DNA of 64,000 nt from Arsenophonus sp046530765 (GCA_046530765.1 JBHEQS010000005.1:51761-115760); one strand, 5' to 3'; counted from the first letter of the stretch, positions 42,431-55,231 are shown. Notes: generated by a model not told the origin, from the letters alone. Numbers and translations: made by a program.

Positions 42431-42473
42431 CTGTGATTTTTAGCAAATTTTTTAAAATTAAAGAGTTAATGTT

Positions 42474-43376
42474 GTGAATAATAATTACATTAAATTTCCT
42501 AATATTGATCCTGTTATATTTTCAATTGGCCCAATATCAATTCATTGGTATGGTTTAATGTATTTAATTGGATTTATTTTTGCTTTATACTTAGCTAAGT
42601 ATAGGTGTAGTAAAGAAAATAATTGGTTGACAAAAAATGAAATTGAAAACCTACTATATATAGGTTTCTTAGGTGTTTTTGTTGGTGGGCGTCTAGGATA
42701 TGTCTTATTTTATAACGTATCATCTCTTATAGATAATCCTTGGTTTATATTTAAAATTTGGAATGGAGGAATGTCTTTTCATGGTGGATTAATTGGAGTA
42801 ACGTGTGCTATATGGTACTACTCATTCAGAATTCGACATCATTTTTTAAAAATCACAGATTTTGTTGTTCCATTAATTCCATTTGGATTAGGTATTGGTC
42901 GCATTGGTAATTTCATTAATGGCGAGCTTTGGGGGCGAGTAGCATTAAATATTCCATGGGCAATGTTATTTCCAGGATCACAGGAAGAAGATATTCATAC
43001 AGTTACTAAAGATCAATCTTTGCTTCCTGTTTTACAAGAGTATGGAGTGTTACCACGTCACCCATCTCAACTTTATGAGATGTTTTTTGAAGGAATTATT
43101 TTATTTATTATTTTAAATTTGTTTATTCGCAAACAACGACCAATTGGGTGTGTATCAGCGTTATTTTTGATTGTTTATGGTGTTTTTCGTATTCTTGTTG
43201 AGTTTTTTCGTCAACCTGATATACAGTTAGGATTATTAAATGGTATTAGCATGGGTCAAATTTTATCAATTCCTATGATTATTATTGGGATTATTATAAT
43301 TATTTATGCGCAAAAACAACAAAATAAAATCTATACAAAGTATTTAATTAATAAGAATATAGAAAAAAGTAATTAA
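42474..43376 (+). CDS. lgt: Prolipoprotein diacylglyceryl transferase Lgt
   Basis: Adds diacylglycerol to the lipobox cysteine of prolipoproteins at the inner membrane. It has 300 residues (E. coli 291). GTG start; the N-terminus NNYIKFPNIDPVIFSIGP matches the family. Seven hydrophobic segments are expected. HWYGLMYLIGF, GGRLGYVLFYN, GGMSFHGGLIG and the Lgt signature GRIGNFINGELWGR are intact, including the conserved His, Arg and Glu residues, followed by LPRHPSQLYE. It is 65 bp before thyA, the conserved lgt-thyA pair. Confidence 0.98.
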   Translation: MNNNYIKFPNIDPVIFSIGPISIHWYGLMYLIGFIFALYLAKYRCSKENNWLTKNEIENLLYIGFLGVFVGGRLGYVLFYNVSSLIDNPWFIFKIWNGGMSFHGGLIGVTCAIWYYSFRIRHHFLKITDFVVPLIPFGLGIGRIGNFINGELWGRVALNIPWAMLFPGSQEEDIHTVTKDQSLLPVLQEYGVLPRHPSQLYEMFFEGIILFIILNLFIRKQRPIGCVSALFLIVYGVFRILVEFFRQPDIQLGLLNGISMGQILSIPMIIIGIIIIIYAQKQQNKIYTKYLINKNIEKSN

Positions 43377-43441
43377 CAAAACTTTAATACGATTTTTATT
43401 TATATTTAAAATGAATAATAAACTCTACGTGAGTAATAATA

Positions 43442-44293
43442 ATGAAACAATATTTGGATTTGTGTCAGCGTATCATTGATGATGGTCAGTGGATAGAAAA
43501 TAAACGCACAGGGGTTCGATGTTTAACAGTTATTAATGCTGATTTAGAGTATGATGTCGCAAATAACCAGTTTCCTTTAGTCACAACTCGTAAAAGTTTC
43601 TATAAAGCTGCAATAGCTGAATTACTAGGTTACCTAAGAGGTTACTCTAGCGCTGTGCAATTTCGGAACATTGGTTGTAATACATGGAATGCTAATGCAA
43701 ATAAAAATCAAGCATGGTTCAATAATTTAAATCGTAAGGGTAAAGATGACCTTGGTAGGATTTACGGAGTTCAGGCGCGATCATGGCGCCGTCCTGATGG
43801 CACTTATTTAGATCAACTACAAAAAGTTATTAATAATCTTTTAGCTGGAATAGATGACCGTGCTGAAATAATAACTTTTTATAATCCTGGTGAATTTGAA
43901 TTAGGTTGTTTACGTCCATGTATGCATACTCACACTTTCTCCCTATTAGGAGAAAGATTATACTTAACTTCATATCAACGTAGTGGAGATGTTCCTTTAG
44001 GTCTTAACTTCAATCAAATTCAATGTTTTGTTTTGTTAGCACTAATTGCTCAAATTACAGGTCACAAACCAAATAAGGCCTATCATAAGATAGTAAATCC
44101 TCATATTTATGAAAATCAACTTTCGATTATGCGCGATATTCAGTTAAAGCGCTCTCCATATTCCTTACCACAATTACGCATTAATCCTGATATTAAAACA
44201 TTGAAAGATATTGAAACTTGGGTAAGTAGTAATGATTTTGAAGTTATTGGTTATCAGTATCATGATGTAATTAAGTATCCATTTACAGTATAA
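43442..44293 (+). CDS. thyA: Thymidylate synthase ThyA (long, Vibrio/Pasteurella-like type)
   Basis: Makes dTMP from dUMP with methylene-tetrahydrofolate, producing dihydrofolate for FolA. It has 283 residues, longer than the 264-residue E. coli enzyme. It resembles the type I remember from Vibrio and Haemophilus (MKQYLDLCQRI, RCLTVINADLEYDV, AIAELLGYLRGY) rather than the E. coli type. The catalytic cysteine is C160 in CLRPCMHTH. The phosphate-binding QRS is residues 179-181, followed by G182 where most enzymes have Cys (QRSCD), and D183. LNFNQIQ binds the nucleotide. The second Cys is not essential for catalysis in the family, so the enzyme should work. It is followed by the 13-kb desert. 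Confidence 0.97.
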   Translation: MKQYLDLCQRIIDDGQWIENKRTGVRCLTVINADLEYDVANNQFPLVTTRKSFYKAAIAELLGYLRGYSSAVQFRNIGCNTWNANANKNQAWFNNLNRKGKDDLGRIYGVQARSWRRPDGTYLDQLQKVINNLLAGIDDRAEIITFYNPGEFELGCLRPCMHTHTFSLLGERLYLTSYQRSGDVPLGLNFNQIQCFVLLALIAQITGHKPNKAYHKIVNPHIYENQLSIMRDIQLKRSPYSLPQLRINPDIKTLKDIETWVSSNDFEVIGYQYHDVIKYPFTV

Positions 44294-44594
44294 TATTTTT
44301 TTATAAGTTATTTTGATTATTAATATATAATAATTCAATTAGTATTATTATTTTATTTATATTTTTAATTAATAACATAATAACATTCTTAAATTAATAA
44401 ATATATTTTAAAAATATTAAAATCGACGATATTTATATTTTTTTCTCTAGAATTTTATAATATATTTTTTTAATATGTCTATATATTTATATTTTATTCA
44501 AAAATTATTTATTTTAAATAAAATATCACAATAGTTTTAATTCAATTATGCAATATATAGAAATATGTGTATGAAAATAATTCGAAGTGTTTGT

Positions 44595-44624
44595 AACTTT
44601 TAATTATAATTATAATTAAAAGTT
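44595..44624. repeat. 30-bp perfect palindrome
   Basis: AACTTTTAATTATAA and its exact complement with no spacer, 300 bp after thyA. Purely A/T apart from one C/G pair. Confidence 0.85.
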
Positions 44625-44780
44625 AACTTGCACTATAAGCATTAATTATTAATGCTTAATCTGTAAATAAAAACTAAATATAGTTAATTTATCTAAATTA
44701 AAGTATACAACTTATAAATTGAGCAGAAAAAATTCAAATTAGATAATGATATTCGTAATAAGTATAGAAAGATGTTATGT

Positions 44781-44814
44781 AAAGTAAAGTAAAGTAAAGT
44801 AAAGTAAAGTAAAG
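44781..44814. repeat. Tandem repeat (AAAGT)6
   Basis: Six exact AAAGT units (44781-44810) plus AAAG, in non-coding DNA. Confidence 0.97.
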
Positions 44815-44869
44815 AGGTTGATTGAATTAATTGTAACAACGAAATATTGTTAGAAAGCTGTAATCAATG

Positions 44870-44892
44870 CATACTCTATTATATAGAGTATG
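44870..44892. repeat. Perfect hairpin, 10-bp arms with G/C pairs
   Basis: CATACTCTAT / ATAGAGTATG with a TAT loop. Three G-C pairs per arm make the stem more stable than most in this desert. There is no T run on either side. Confidence 0.8.
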
Positions 44893-45810
44893 AGATGAAT
44901 TATCAACTATTTTATTTTTAGAATCATTCTTAAGATTTTTAATTTTAATTTCTAGTACAACATTAATGTACTTATGCAGTAATCAAATTCGTTAAAAAGT
45001 AACTATAATTCTATAAAAATTATATTTATTTAAGTCTTAAGTAAGATATATTTTTAATAATTAATTCACAATAAGATCTTCAATAAGTTATGTTATTTTT
45101 TATTATTAGAACTATATACTTAATGTTTATACAGAAAATTAAAAATATGTAAAGTATAGCATTTTAATGCTGTATAAAGCAATATTCATCAATTTTCAAA
45201 ATATATTTAATATTTAAGTTATTATTAGTGAATTATCCAAGCAAGTGTCATTGAAAATAATAAAACAATGTAAGTATATTACACTTACATTAATCTTATA
45301 TGCTACTGCAATTTAGATATAGAAATGCGAAATAAAAATATTATCCATAATCTCTTTATTTTTGTATATTATAAAAATTATTAATTTTATTTATATTACA
45401 ATGATGATATAAATAAATTATATTTTTATAAATATATAATTTATTAAGAATAGAAAATTAGTTAACTTTTAATACTAAAATAAATTTCTTTATTATCAAA
45501 TTTATAATAAACTAGTAATTATAAAAAATATAAATAGCAAAGATATTAGCTACATAATTCTGTTGATGCTGATATTAATAGAATTATTTTAAGTAAAATA
45601 TTAATAGAAATATGTTTTATTCATTTTTTTATCAATAGTCTTATATCTATAGTTTAATAAAAAATTAATTTGATATTAATATTTTATTTTATATTTATTT
45701 TATTATGTATTGAAGAATGTTTTACTTAGTATTATTTTGTTGTTGATATAATGTTTTTGTTAGTTTTATAAAAAATACTGTTATTTATTTTATTGTTAAT
45801 TTATTAAAAT

Positions 45811-45850
45811 GTTATGTTATGTTATGTTATGTTATGTTATATTATGTTAT
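45811..45850. repeat. Tandem repeat of GTTAT, 8 units, one variant
   Basis: Six exact copies (45811-45840), one ATTAT variant and one more exact copy. Confidence 0.95.
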
Positions 45851-47745
45851 GTATGGATAACAATCATAACACTATTTATTTATTGTTTGTGTAACGAATT
45901 AATCATTATATTTATAATATGAAATAGAAATATTAATTATATTTATTATTCCATAATCAATTATATTCATATTTAACATGCATCTTTTAATTTTTTAGAT
46001 CAATATAATTACATCTTATTACTTTAGCTCTATAGTTTTTGCAGTCAACATTTTAATGTTGATATATTGGTTTATATAAATTCTATAATTTTAAAAAATT
46101 GGTATTAATTTTATTTTTTAGCTATAGTTATTATTATATCAATGTTTATGAATTGTTCGTATTTTGCAGATATCAATTATGTTTGGTAACTAAATTAATA
46201 TAATACTAGTTATATAATTATTATCTATTGATTTAAATTAATAGATTGTATGAATCTTAGTGTAAAAATATAATTAAATATTGCACTGTGTATCGATAAG
46301 CCAGTTAGATTATATTTAAATTAAACTCTGTGCGTTACAATTATATAACTTTTCAAGCATTTTTAATGTACCTAAAGTTCATAAATTTGCTTACATGATA
46401 TATAGTTAATTTTTAGAATGATATTTATAATTTAGAATCATATAAAATTTTTTAGCTCTTTTAGTGAAAAATCAATAAGTTTATATTTATATATTTTAAT
46501 TTTTTGTATTTATTGGTAATTTATTATATTTATTAATGTTTTAAAATTACTGGTAATCACTTCACTGTAGTTATGATACATGTTAAGTATGAGTTATATT
46601 CAGAATCAAGATAACAGTTAAATTTTCAATTTTTAATGTAAACAAGTGGATTTTAAAAAAAAATGACTTATACAGTATCTTATGCATTTTTAATAGAAAT
46701 ATTTCTTATTAGCATCAAACAATTAATTAATTTATACTAGAAATATTTAAAAAAAATAATACATATATTTTCTAATGCGTTTGAAATAACAATAAGCATT
46801 ATAAATTCATTAAGTTAACAAGGAAATAATTAAATAAAATAATAAAAATACTTAAATAAGCTAAGGATTTTATTATTAGTGTAATTGGGACGCTACACAT
46901 ATAATTTTAATTGATGATATTTGTTTATGATGCTTGTTAATTATATTGTTTAGTATATAAAAAATATCTTTGTATGTTCTAAATAATATGTTATTATTAT
47001 ACTATAATTAGATCTCAAAATTAATAAAAATTCACATCAATGAGCATGAATATCTTTAAAGATATAAACAAGTAATGTCATTATTAAACGTAAATATTAA
47101 TATTATTATCTATTAAACTTATAATATATGAGTTTAATCAATAATATCTTCAATTTTATATAGAAACATATTACTATATTATCTAGTTATTTATATTATA
47201 AAATCTCGATGGAATAGAAAAATAAGTCACTTTATGATGAGAGATAGAAATGGTTGACATCAGAGAATAAATAACTAAATATGATAATTTAAATTAACAT
47301 ATACATACTATATAAATAACTATGAAGTGTGATGTAGATAACAAAAGGTATTGGATATCAATTATAAGATTTTCTGATATTTCAAGTAACCAATAAAACC
47401 AATATATCAAATTAGTTAATCAACGAAATAAATATTACTATTATATGCATATTAAGTAATAATGGTGCAGCTAAATGAAACTCGATATTTATTTATTATA
47501 TAGTTATATAAAACAAAGTGCATGCTGTGATAAATGATCTGAATTTAAATTTATAAACTTTAGCTAAAATAATATATAAATTGTCAAAGAAAAAAAATAA
47601 TAACATACGATTATTGTATTGTTACGTTAATATATTATCTATTTTAACCATGGAAGATTAGCTCACAAAATAAGTAATAATGAAATAACTACAAATCTAT
47701 CTAAAAAACTATTATTAAATTTAATATTTACTTAAATAACAACAA

Positions 47746-47783
47746 TATGCATTAATACTAATCTAGATTAGTATTAATGCATA
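47746..47783. repeat. 38-bp perfect palindrome
   Basis: TATGCATTAATACTAATCT is followed immediately by its exact complement. The centre is TCTAGA and the ends carry ATGCAT, so the sequence is not low-complexity. Confidence 0.92.
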
Positions 47784-48031
47784 GTTTAGAACTATAAATA
47801 ATAGAATGTGTTATTTTTTTATTAATCATAAAATTATAATATAGAAATTAATGTTAATGATAAGAATTAAATGTAATTTGATAATAAAACTAAAATATCT
47901 ACAATTTTGAATGAGAATAATTAAAAATAGATTAAATTAAATGCAATACTGCAAGATTATCAGTTATAATTTTATTATTTAATAATTTGATGTATAAGTT
48001 AAATAAAAAATATAAGCGTAGTTTGCATTGT

Positions 48032-48076
48032 TTTTATTAGTATATTTGCAATTTTATTGCAAATATACTAATAAAA
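48032..48076. repeat. Perfect hairpin, 21-bp arms, 3-nt loop
   Basis: TTTTATTAGTATATTTGCAA plus T (48032-48052) is exactly complemented at 48056-48076 around TTT. It ends on the A of an ATG that opens a 48-codon frame of no recognised family; the stem would bury any ribosome-binding site for it. Confidence 0.95.
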
Positions 48077-50139
48077 TGAACAACCGCCTACCTAAATTAA
48101 TCATAAAGTTCATTTATAATAAATCGAAACTTAAGATAAATGGTAAGAAGATTTTAGTGTGGATGCATAAAAATATAAATTTTATAACACAGCTATACAA
48201 TTATAAGAAGAGATTCAACTGAAATTTATATAAATAAAATAAAATTTAAGAATAAAATATTTAACGTTATAGTTAAGTCAAAAATTATAAAAAAATGAAT
48301 CAATGCTATTATTAATTAGTTTAATACTGCGTTATTTTATTAAAATATTATATAAGTGGCAAAAAAAGTTAAAAATAATAGTTTAAAATTCTATAATTAA
48401 GTTGGACAAAACTAGAATTCTTATTATGTCGATGCTAGTAGAAATTATGCAATAGCAAATTAATTTAATAGTAAGACTAATATTTGAAGTAGTATATTAA
48501 TATGTGAAAGCAATTATAGAATAATTTGTTAAATTTTTTAATACATTTATATAAATTAATAAATAAAATTATTAGAATTAAAGATATGTTACTGAATATT
48601 TTTTATTATAGAAACTGTGTATTTAGTTATTAAGAGGAAATAACTCTATATAATTACACATACTTTTCTTGAAATATTGCTGTTTCGATCAACTTTTACT
48701 CTAAGACATGTCAGTAATTTGTAGTTAATTAATTAAAATTTATTGATTATATCTTTAAACTATCTAACATAGTATAAAGTAAAAATTATTATATGGTTAG
48801 ATTTGTATAAATATTACAATATAAATAAAGTAAATCAGTTCTACAAATTGATAATAATTCTCATGTAAAGTATATTAAGTGATATTTTATTATTTAAGAT
48901 ATTAAAATTTATAATATATCTGTATTAAACACATATATAAATTAGATATTCTTTGTTTCGAATGAAACTCTAGGAATTTTATTAATTAGTTACTTTATAA
49001 TGGCTTAATAGCAACATAATATATTTTTCGTTATGTGTTTAGATTATAACATTAATATAAATCGCTCGATAGAAGATGGAAATATTTTAAGTTTAATATA
49101 AATTTCTGCTTACTTATGCAATTTATGCTAGTTCATATCTTTGATATTTTATGATAATTTTTTTCAATATTTACCATTAATTATGTCAATAATTCTCTGT
49201 ATCTATAGGATTTTTAATTTATCATATAGTTTATTAGATATATGAATGCATGTATGTTTATTAATACACATTAAAAATGTTGTTATAATTTTTATAATTT
49301 CATAAATTTACTCATTTTAGCATTGTTATTTTAGTTTTATTTTAATAGATGTTATTAATATATTTTTCCTTTATAAGTATTATGATTATACGGTTACTGA
49401 TAAGTATAATTTTATTCTATTAACAATAAAAATATTAAAGAAACAATGATCTCTTTAATTATGGTGTATATTATTAATTTAATTTTATAAATTATCATCT
49501 TTATTATTTAAAAGTCATTCTTGATACTAAATATAAATTAATTCAATAGATTAATATTGAAAATTATAGTTTGTAATTTGTTGATTAATTAAGTGATATT
49601 AACGATCATTCGTTGCACACACAATCAATCTGTTAAACTAGTTTAGTTAACATATTTATACAATTTAATCTAATGTTCATACCTAATATCTGCAATTATT
49701 CATGTAGAAATTATTATTGCTGAATTAAATTTATTTTATTGCCAGTACATATATTTTGTTGTTTATGTTATATTAAAATTATATTTAGTGGATATTATTA
49801 ATATATCGCCCATATAATTATATGTATTTTCTTATAACAATCAAGAAGATATAAATCGTATATAGACTTATTTTTCTAATATTAAAATAAGTAACATGTC
49901 TATGTTTAATCATTAATACTTGGTATGCGAGTATCTTAATTTGATAATCCTACATTTCTTTAATTATTTATTTTTTATGGGAAAACTAAGTGATTACCAT
50001 ATTCTAAAAATAATTAATATAGTATAACTAAGATTAGTGATTTACTTAATATATTATAATTAACAGTTGTTTAATTAATTGCATGGCTGTCTACTATTGA
50101 ATATTGCCAATCACAGTCGACTTTTACAGTTAAGAAAGT

Positions 50140-50167
50140 AAATATTTTATTATATAATAAAATATTT
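50140..50167. repeat. 28-bp perfect palindrome
   Basis: AAATATTTTATTAT and its exact complement, followed by a T run. A/T only, so weaker evidence of significance. Confidence 0.75.
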
Positions 50168-53043
50168 TTTACTATATACGACTATAATAGTTATATTTAA
50201 TATGTCACAGCATAACTTCAGTATGATTTTTATTGTTTTTATTGAAAAATAAATTATATCACAATTTATAAATAATATTTCTTATAGATTGTACTTAGTA
50301 ATATAAAAAAATTATATGTAGTTGTTGGCAAGTAAATTATTTAATTTAAGTTATATATGTTTTATGTCAGAAAAATAATCAATTAATTATTTAAGAGTTA
50401 TATTATAAATAATTTCATCTATTTAAATTATGATAAATATCAGTAACGACATTTATCTATCCTTAAAACAAAAGATATTTTTATTAAATAAAAAATACGT
50501 GTGTTCGAATTTTTACTATTTACTTGAATGTTTACGTTATTAGTTAATCAACTTTATAATCTTACTTTATAAAATTATTTAAGGAAATTTCTAATTTATT
50601 AGTAAGTAATTCTGTTCATTGATTAATTAATACTCAGTGTTTATCATTTTCTAATAAAATCGATTGCTTTTAGTCAAAATATACACATTTAATAATATTT
50701 GACTTTTATGTAATTTGTATTAATTTGATACTTTTAGTTCTTGTTTAGTTAAGAACTATATCCATAATACTATTATTGTATTTGTTATTGTATTTGTTAT
50801 TTTTTATTAATAGTTGTTATTTTATATTTATATTAAGATGGATTTAAAAAATAAGAATCACTATATTTTCATTGTTTATAATTTAGTTGACTTTGCTATT
50901 TTCTATTCTACTTTGATTATATATTACTACTAATTAATTTTTTGTATTATCTTAAATAATTCCATTTTTTATGCCATATATACTACATTTAGTGTTAATA
51001 TTGTTCTGTCTATCGATCCTATATAATAATTACAAATTATAATCATAATTGATATTATGAAATTTTTTTATTAATTAAATTTTTGAGTAAAAATTAATCT
51101 AATTAGATTTCTTATTGTTTGTATGTGTCTAAATTTTAATTAAAGATCGGAAATTTTAATATCATTTATTTATTTTTAATTTTTATTTTTCTGAAAATTA
51201 TCCAATTTATATATATTTCTTGATTTTCAATTGTATGCATAAATTCTTAAAAATATATATAATAATATAGTAAGTAATTTAAATATACTTATTTTGTATA
51301 TACTAAAATGAGTTTATCGTCTTGTTTAAAATTATTGAATAATTATTAATTAATTATTCAATTATCTAAAGATTAACAATTAGTTAATAAGAAGTAACTA
51401 ATCTATAATTACTATCTGTTAAATAAAAAATATCTTTCTTTAGACAATATTTATTAGTATTCATAATTTTATATTATTTTTATATAAAATTAATTTGAGA
51501 AATTTTTATTTCTGTATTAAAAACAAAGAAGATCAATCTGCACAAGAAAAAGTATTTATATTTTTAATACTATCTTTAAAACGGAACTTATAGTTTATTG
51601 TTTTTAAATTGCATATAAAAGTAATTTACATTTATCTCAATGACACTTGAAATATTTATAATATATTTTATATATAAATCTATATAATTTTAATGTTCAG
51701 ATATTAAACTTATGGTTACTTATAACTATTTAACATATTAATATTTGTTATTGTCATAATTTCTTCAGTTTCTATTTAGTTATCAAGATCAAATCTTAAA
51801 TATTATAACTAATAGTATATATATAAGTCGCAGTTTTAATAATTACTATATATCATATTTATTTATTATTTGTAATGCGCAATATTTTTTGATTGAAGAA
51901 ATTAGAGAAATTAATTAGCTTATTTAATATATTGTAATTATTTTAGTTTTAATATTAAGTCATTATAATTTATCTATAAAATTTATAATGTTATTTTGTG
52001 CTTTTAAGTATTCTAATTTATAATATACATTATATTATTCTATCTAATATTTATGCCTATCTATGTATTTAAAATAATGTACTAACTCTAGTATTGGACT
52101 AGAAAATTCAAAAAAAACGTTACAAGTTTTAAACTGTAACTAAATTTTAGTTTTTCAATAGTTATAATTACTATTTGTAGCACTACATTTTGTTCTTCAG
52201 TCATAGTTAGATAATTTAAATAGATATTATAAAATTTCTTCTTATATTATAAAATATTTTATTTTTAACATTAAGTAAATAATTTTTATAATAACAATAA
52301 GTTTTAAATAATTAATTTCATACAGATCATACAATACAGATTTCGATCATTTTTTATTTGTTTTCTTTTATATAACATTAAAATTATCAAAATTTTGTCA
52401 ATGTTATCATTTAATTAATTCATTATTAATTAAATTTACCTTATTGTAAATTGTAATTAATATTCATTATTTTAATTAGTGATAGATTTCTATTAAAATA
52501 AGTTTATTAGTTTAAACATTTATTTTTTGTATAATATGATTATTTTTTTTATTTTTTTACTATTAGAATATAAAATTATGGCTATAGATTGTTCATATAA
52601 TACAAAGACAATAAAAGAATAATTTTATTTATCACAACATTATTATTTGTATTAAATAAGTTAAATTTCTATAATTTAGATTTGTTGGCTATATTATACA
52701 TTTATTTGGAAATGATCAGAAAAAGATGACATTAAATATATGTTACAATCTTAGTTAGTTTTTATATTTTTATTGTTCTTAATACAATTGCTTTATCATA
52801 ATTATGTAAGTTTGTATTTTAAAATTAAATTTTATACTAAATAATAATATTATTTACTATAAATTAATGTATTATAGTTTATATGGTATGATCTTGATTG
52901 TAATTATTTTAAACCTTCTTTTTCGACTCTTCAATTATTAATATCTATATTTATCATTATATATAGATTAGTATTAATATTTTTAGAAACTTCTAGTAAA
53001 ATTGCTATTTTATAGTTTTAATATATTTAGCGTTTAATAAAAG

Positions 53044-53064
53044 ACCTTCTTCTATGAAGAAGGT
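53044..53064 (-). terminator. Orphan intrinsic terminator on the minus strand
   Basis: The perfect 9-bp stem ACCTTCTTC / GAAGAAGGT with a TAT loop is followed, reading the minus strand, by CTTTTATT. Four G-C pairs per arm make it exceptional for the desert. No gene lies upstream on the minus strand within 4 kb. It may end an unrecognised transcript or be the surviving terminator of a lost gene. Confidence 0.6.
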
Positions 53065-53625
53065 TAAATATTATTATTAGTACTTAGTGTTATTGTTTAT
53101 ACATTATTTAATAATTTAATATCTATTTTATATAAGAGTGTTTAATGTCATTAGTAGTTTACTTACTTATTCATTCATTCATTCATTATTTATAATAATA
53201 TATTTTGTTGATGACGTTGATTACTTTATAGATTAATGGTATCATTATATTAATAATTACTATAATAATCTATTTTATTTGGCATTTATCATATAATTTA
53301 AATATTTTCAGTTTTATTAATTCTCTGTATCACTTTACTTACTGTTATGATGATAATATCAACATAAATACTTATAGCTATAATGTGATATTATTAGATT
53401 TATGAAATTATTTTGTCAATTATATATACCACATTAGTATATATAATAATTATTTTATATTTTATTGAAATTATATATTAATTAGACAATTATAATATAA
53501 AATTAATGATATTATTTATGTTCTTTAACTGTTTTATATTGAATTAAATGCTAGAAAATAAACTATCATAAATACACATGTATATTTATCTACTTTATTT
53601 AAAATTACTATTACTATATTTGTGA

Positions 53626-53659
53626 TAATAACTATGATCTTTATAGATCATAGTTATTA
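53626..53659. repeat. Perfect hairpin, 15-bp arms
   Basis: TAATAACTATGATCT (53626-53640) and its complement (53645-53659) around a TTAT tetraloop. Mixed sequence with two G/C pairs. Confidence 0.88.
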
Positions 53660-54182
53660 TATTATCTAGATAATTATTCTTAATAGATAATAAATTATTA
53701 AATATTTTATTAAAACAGAAATAGTAGAATACTAATATAATACTATATTAGCTTGATAAAATCATTTATTAAATTGTAAGTATAAAAGCAATTCACTTTA
53801 CTTTATTAAAAATTAATAAATTAATATTTTAATAAAAATAAATAAAATATAAATTTATTATAAAAATTAATTAATAGTGATAAAAAAAATACTAAATATG
53901 TAAATTATGATAATAATATTAATTATAAATACTATAGATAATTAATTATTTAGTGATACTGTTTTATATTTTTTCGTTATAATAAAAAAAATTATAATTA
54001 TTTCAGATATATGTTTTTGCACTAACTATATCTTTATAGGTTTAAACAAATAAAGCATGTAATCATAACAATATTATCAACTTTTAATTTTTAAATATTA
54101 AAAATTGTTTAAATGTTCTATGTATTATTAAATATCATGCTTTAGAGTAAAACTGCACAATCTTTATTTTAAAATGAATTTA

Positions 54183-54206
54183 TTTATATTTATATTTATA
54201 TTTATA
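54183..54206. repeat. Tandem repeat (TTTATA)4
   Basis: Four exact copies of a 6-bp A/T unit in the desert. Confidence 0.9.
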
Positions 54207-54555
54207 TTTTTGAGTATAAATGTTTAATGCTATATCATAAAACATAATATATATAATATATTTGTTAATGAGTTATACATCGTATTGTAATTGATATAAT
54301 TTCTAACTTATTTTATTATAGTAAAATTTATTTAAAATAATAGTGATTAAATTTATCAATGTATATATGCACTACAATTCATACTATTAGTTAATACCTA
54401 GCAATATAATCAATAATTAATACATGTAAGTAACTAATCTAAAATCAAAATAACTTTTGATCTAAAATATACTTAATGATGTATAATTTTAGAAAAGACT
54501 AAATTTATATTATATTTTTTTTGTAAATATTGCCTCTTAACAAAAAAGAAAGATT

Positions 54556-54590
54556 AATTATTAAAAACTACTTAGTAGTTTTTAATAATT
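54556..54590. repeat. 35-bp perfect palindrome
   Basis: AATTATTAAAAACTACT (54556-54572), one central T, then the exact complement (54574-54590). Confidence 0.92.
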
Positions 54591-55231
54591 GTTCTCACAA
54601 TCCATTCTAATTGAACTATATTACGTTTAAACAAACAAAATTTCAATATTAAAATTAATAAATCAATACTAGAAAATATATTAAATAATATCAAGATTAT
54701 TATTAGAATTACAAATATTTATAATAGTAATAATTTATTTGGAAAATTTTAAGTACTTAAAATTCATAATTACCTATACTAAAATGTCTTAAGTTTTATT
54801 ATGTAATATGAATAGAAATAAGATATTAATATAAAAAATTATTTTTTTAATTTTTATATTAATTTTAGTTTTGTTTAGTTAATATATTATAAATAAATAG
54901 TTAAAATTAATAAGTGCAAAAAATTTAAAATTATAAATTATATTTTTAAATAAATTAATCTTTTATAGTTAATCAAAATTTATACTAGTATTTTAAATTA
55001 TTTTTATTTAATTTATTTTTACATTTAAATAAATTTTAATTTTGATCATTAAAATAGTTTTTAAATAAAATTAGACTTTTTAAATGATTTGATAGCTACT
55101 AAACTAGTAGTAATTTAAATAGTTAATTATTATCATAAAAATATTATTTGTAATTATTAAAAGTTAGTTTATTTTATATATAAAAATTATTGATTGTTAA
55201 TAGTGAAGTAAAGAGATTCCTAATGACTAAA

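Noticed and set aside
35087..45850. Tandem arrays as a CRISPR
   Set aside because: Units of 5-9 bp without spacers and no cas genes; they are slippage arrays.
48028..48222. 64-codon open frame as a real small gene
   Set aside because: No family resemblance; composition is the Lys/Asn/Ile bias expected of random AT-rich DNA, the first part is one arm of a perfect hairpin, and there is no ribosome-binding site. Kept only as a finding.
50500..50530. tRNA T-loop lookalike (GTTCGAAT)
   Set aside because: The flanking bases do not pair as a T stem and no acceptor, D or anticodon arm is found.
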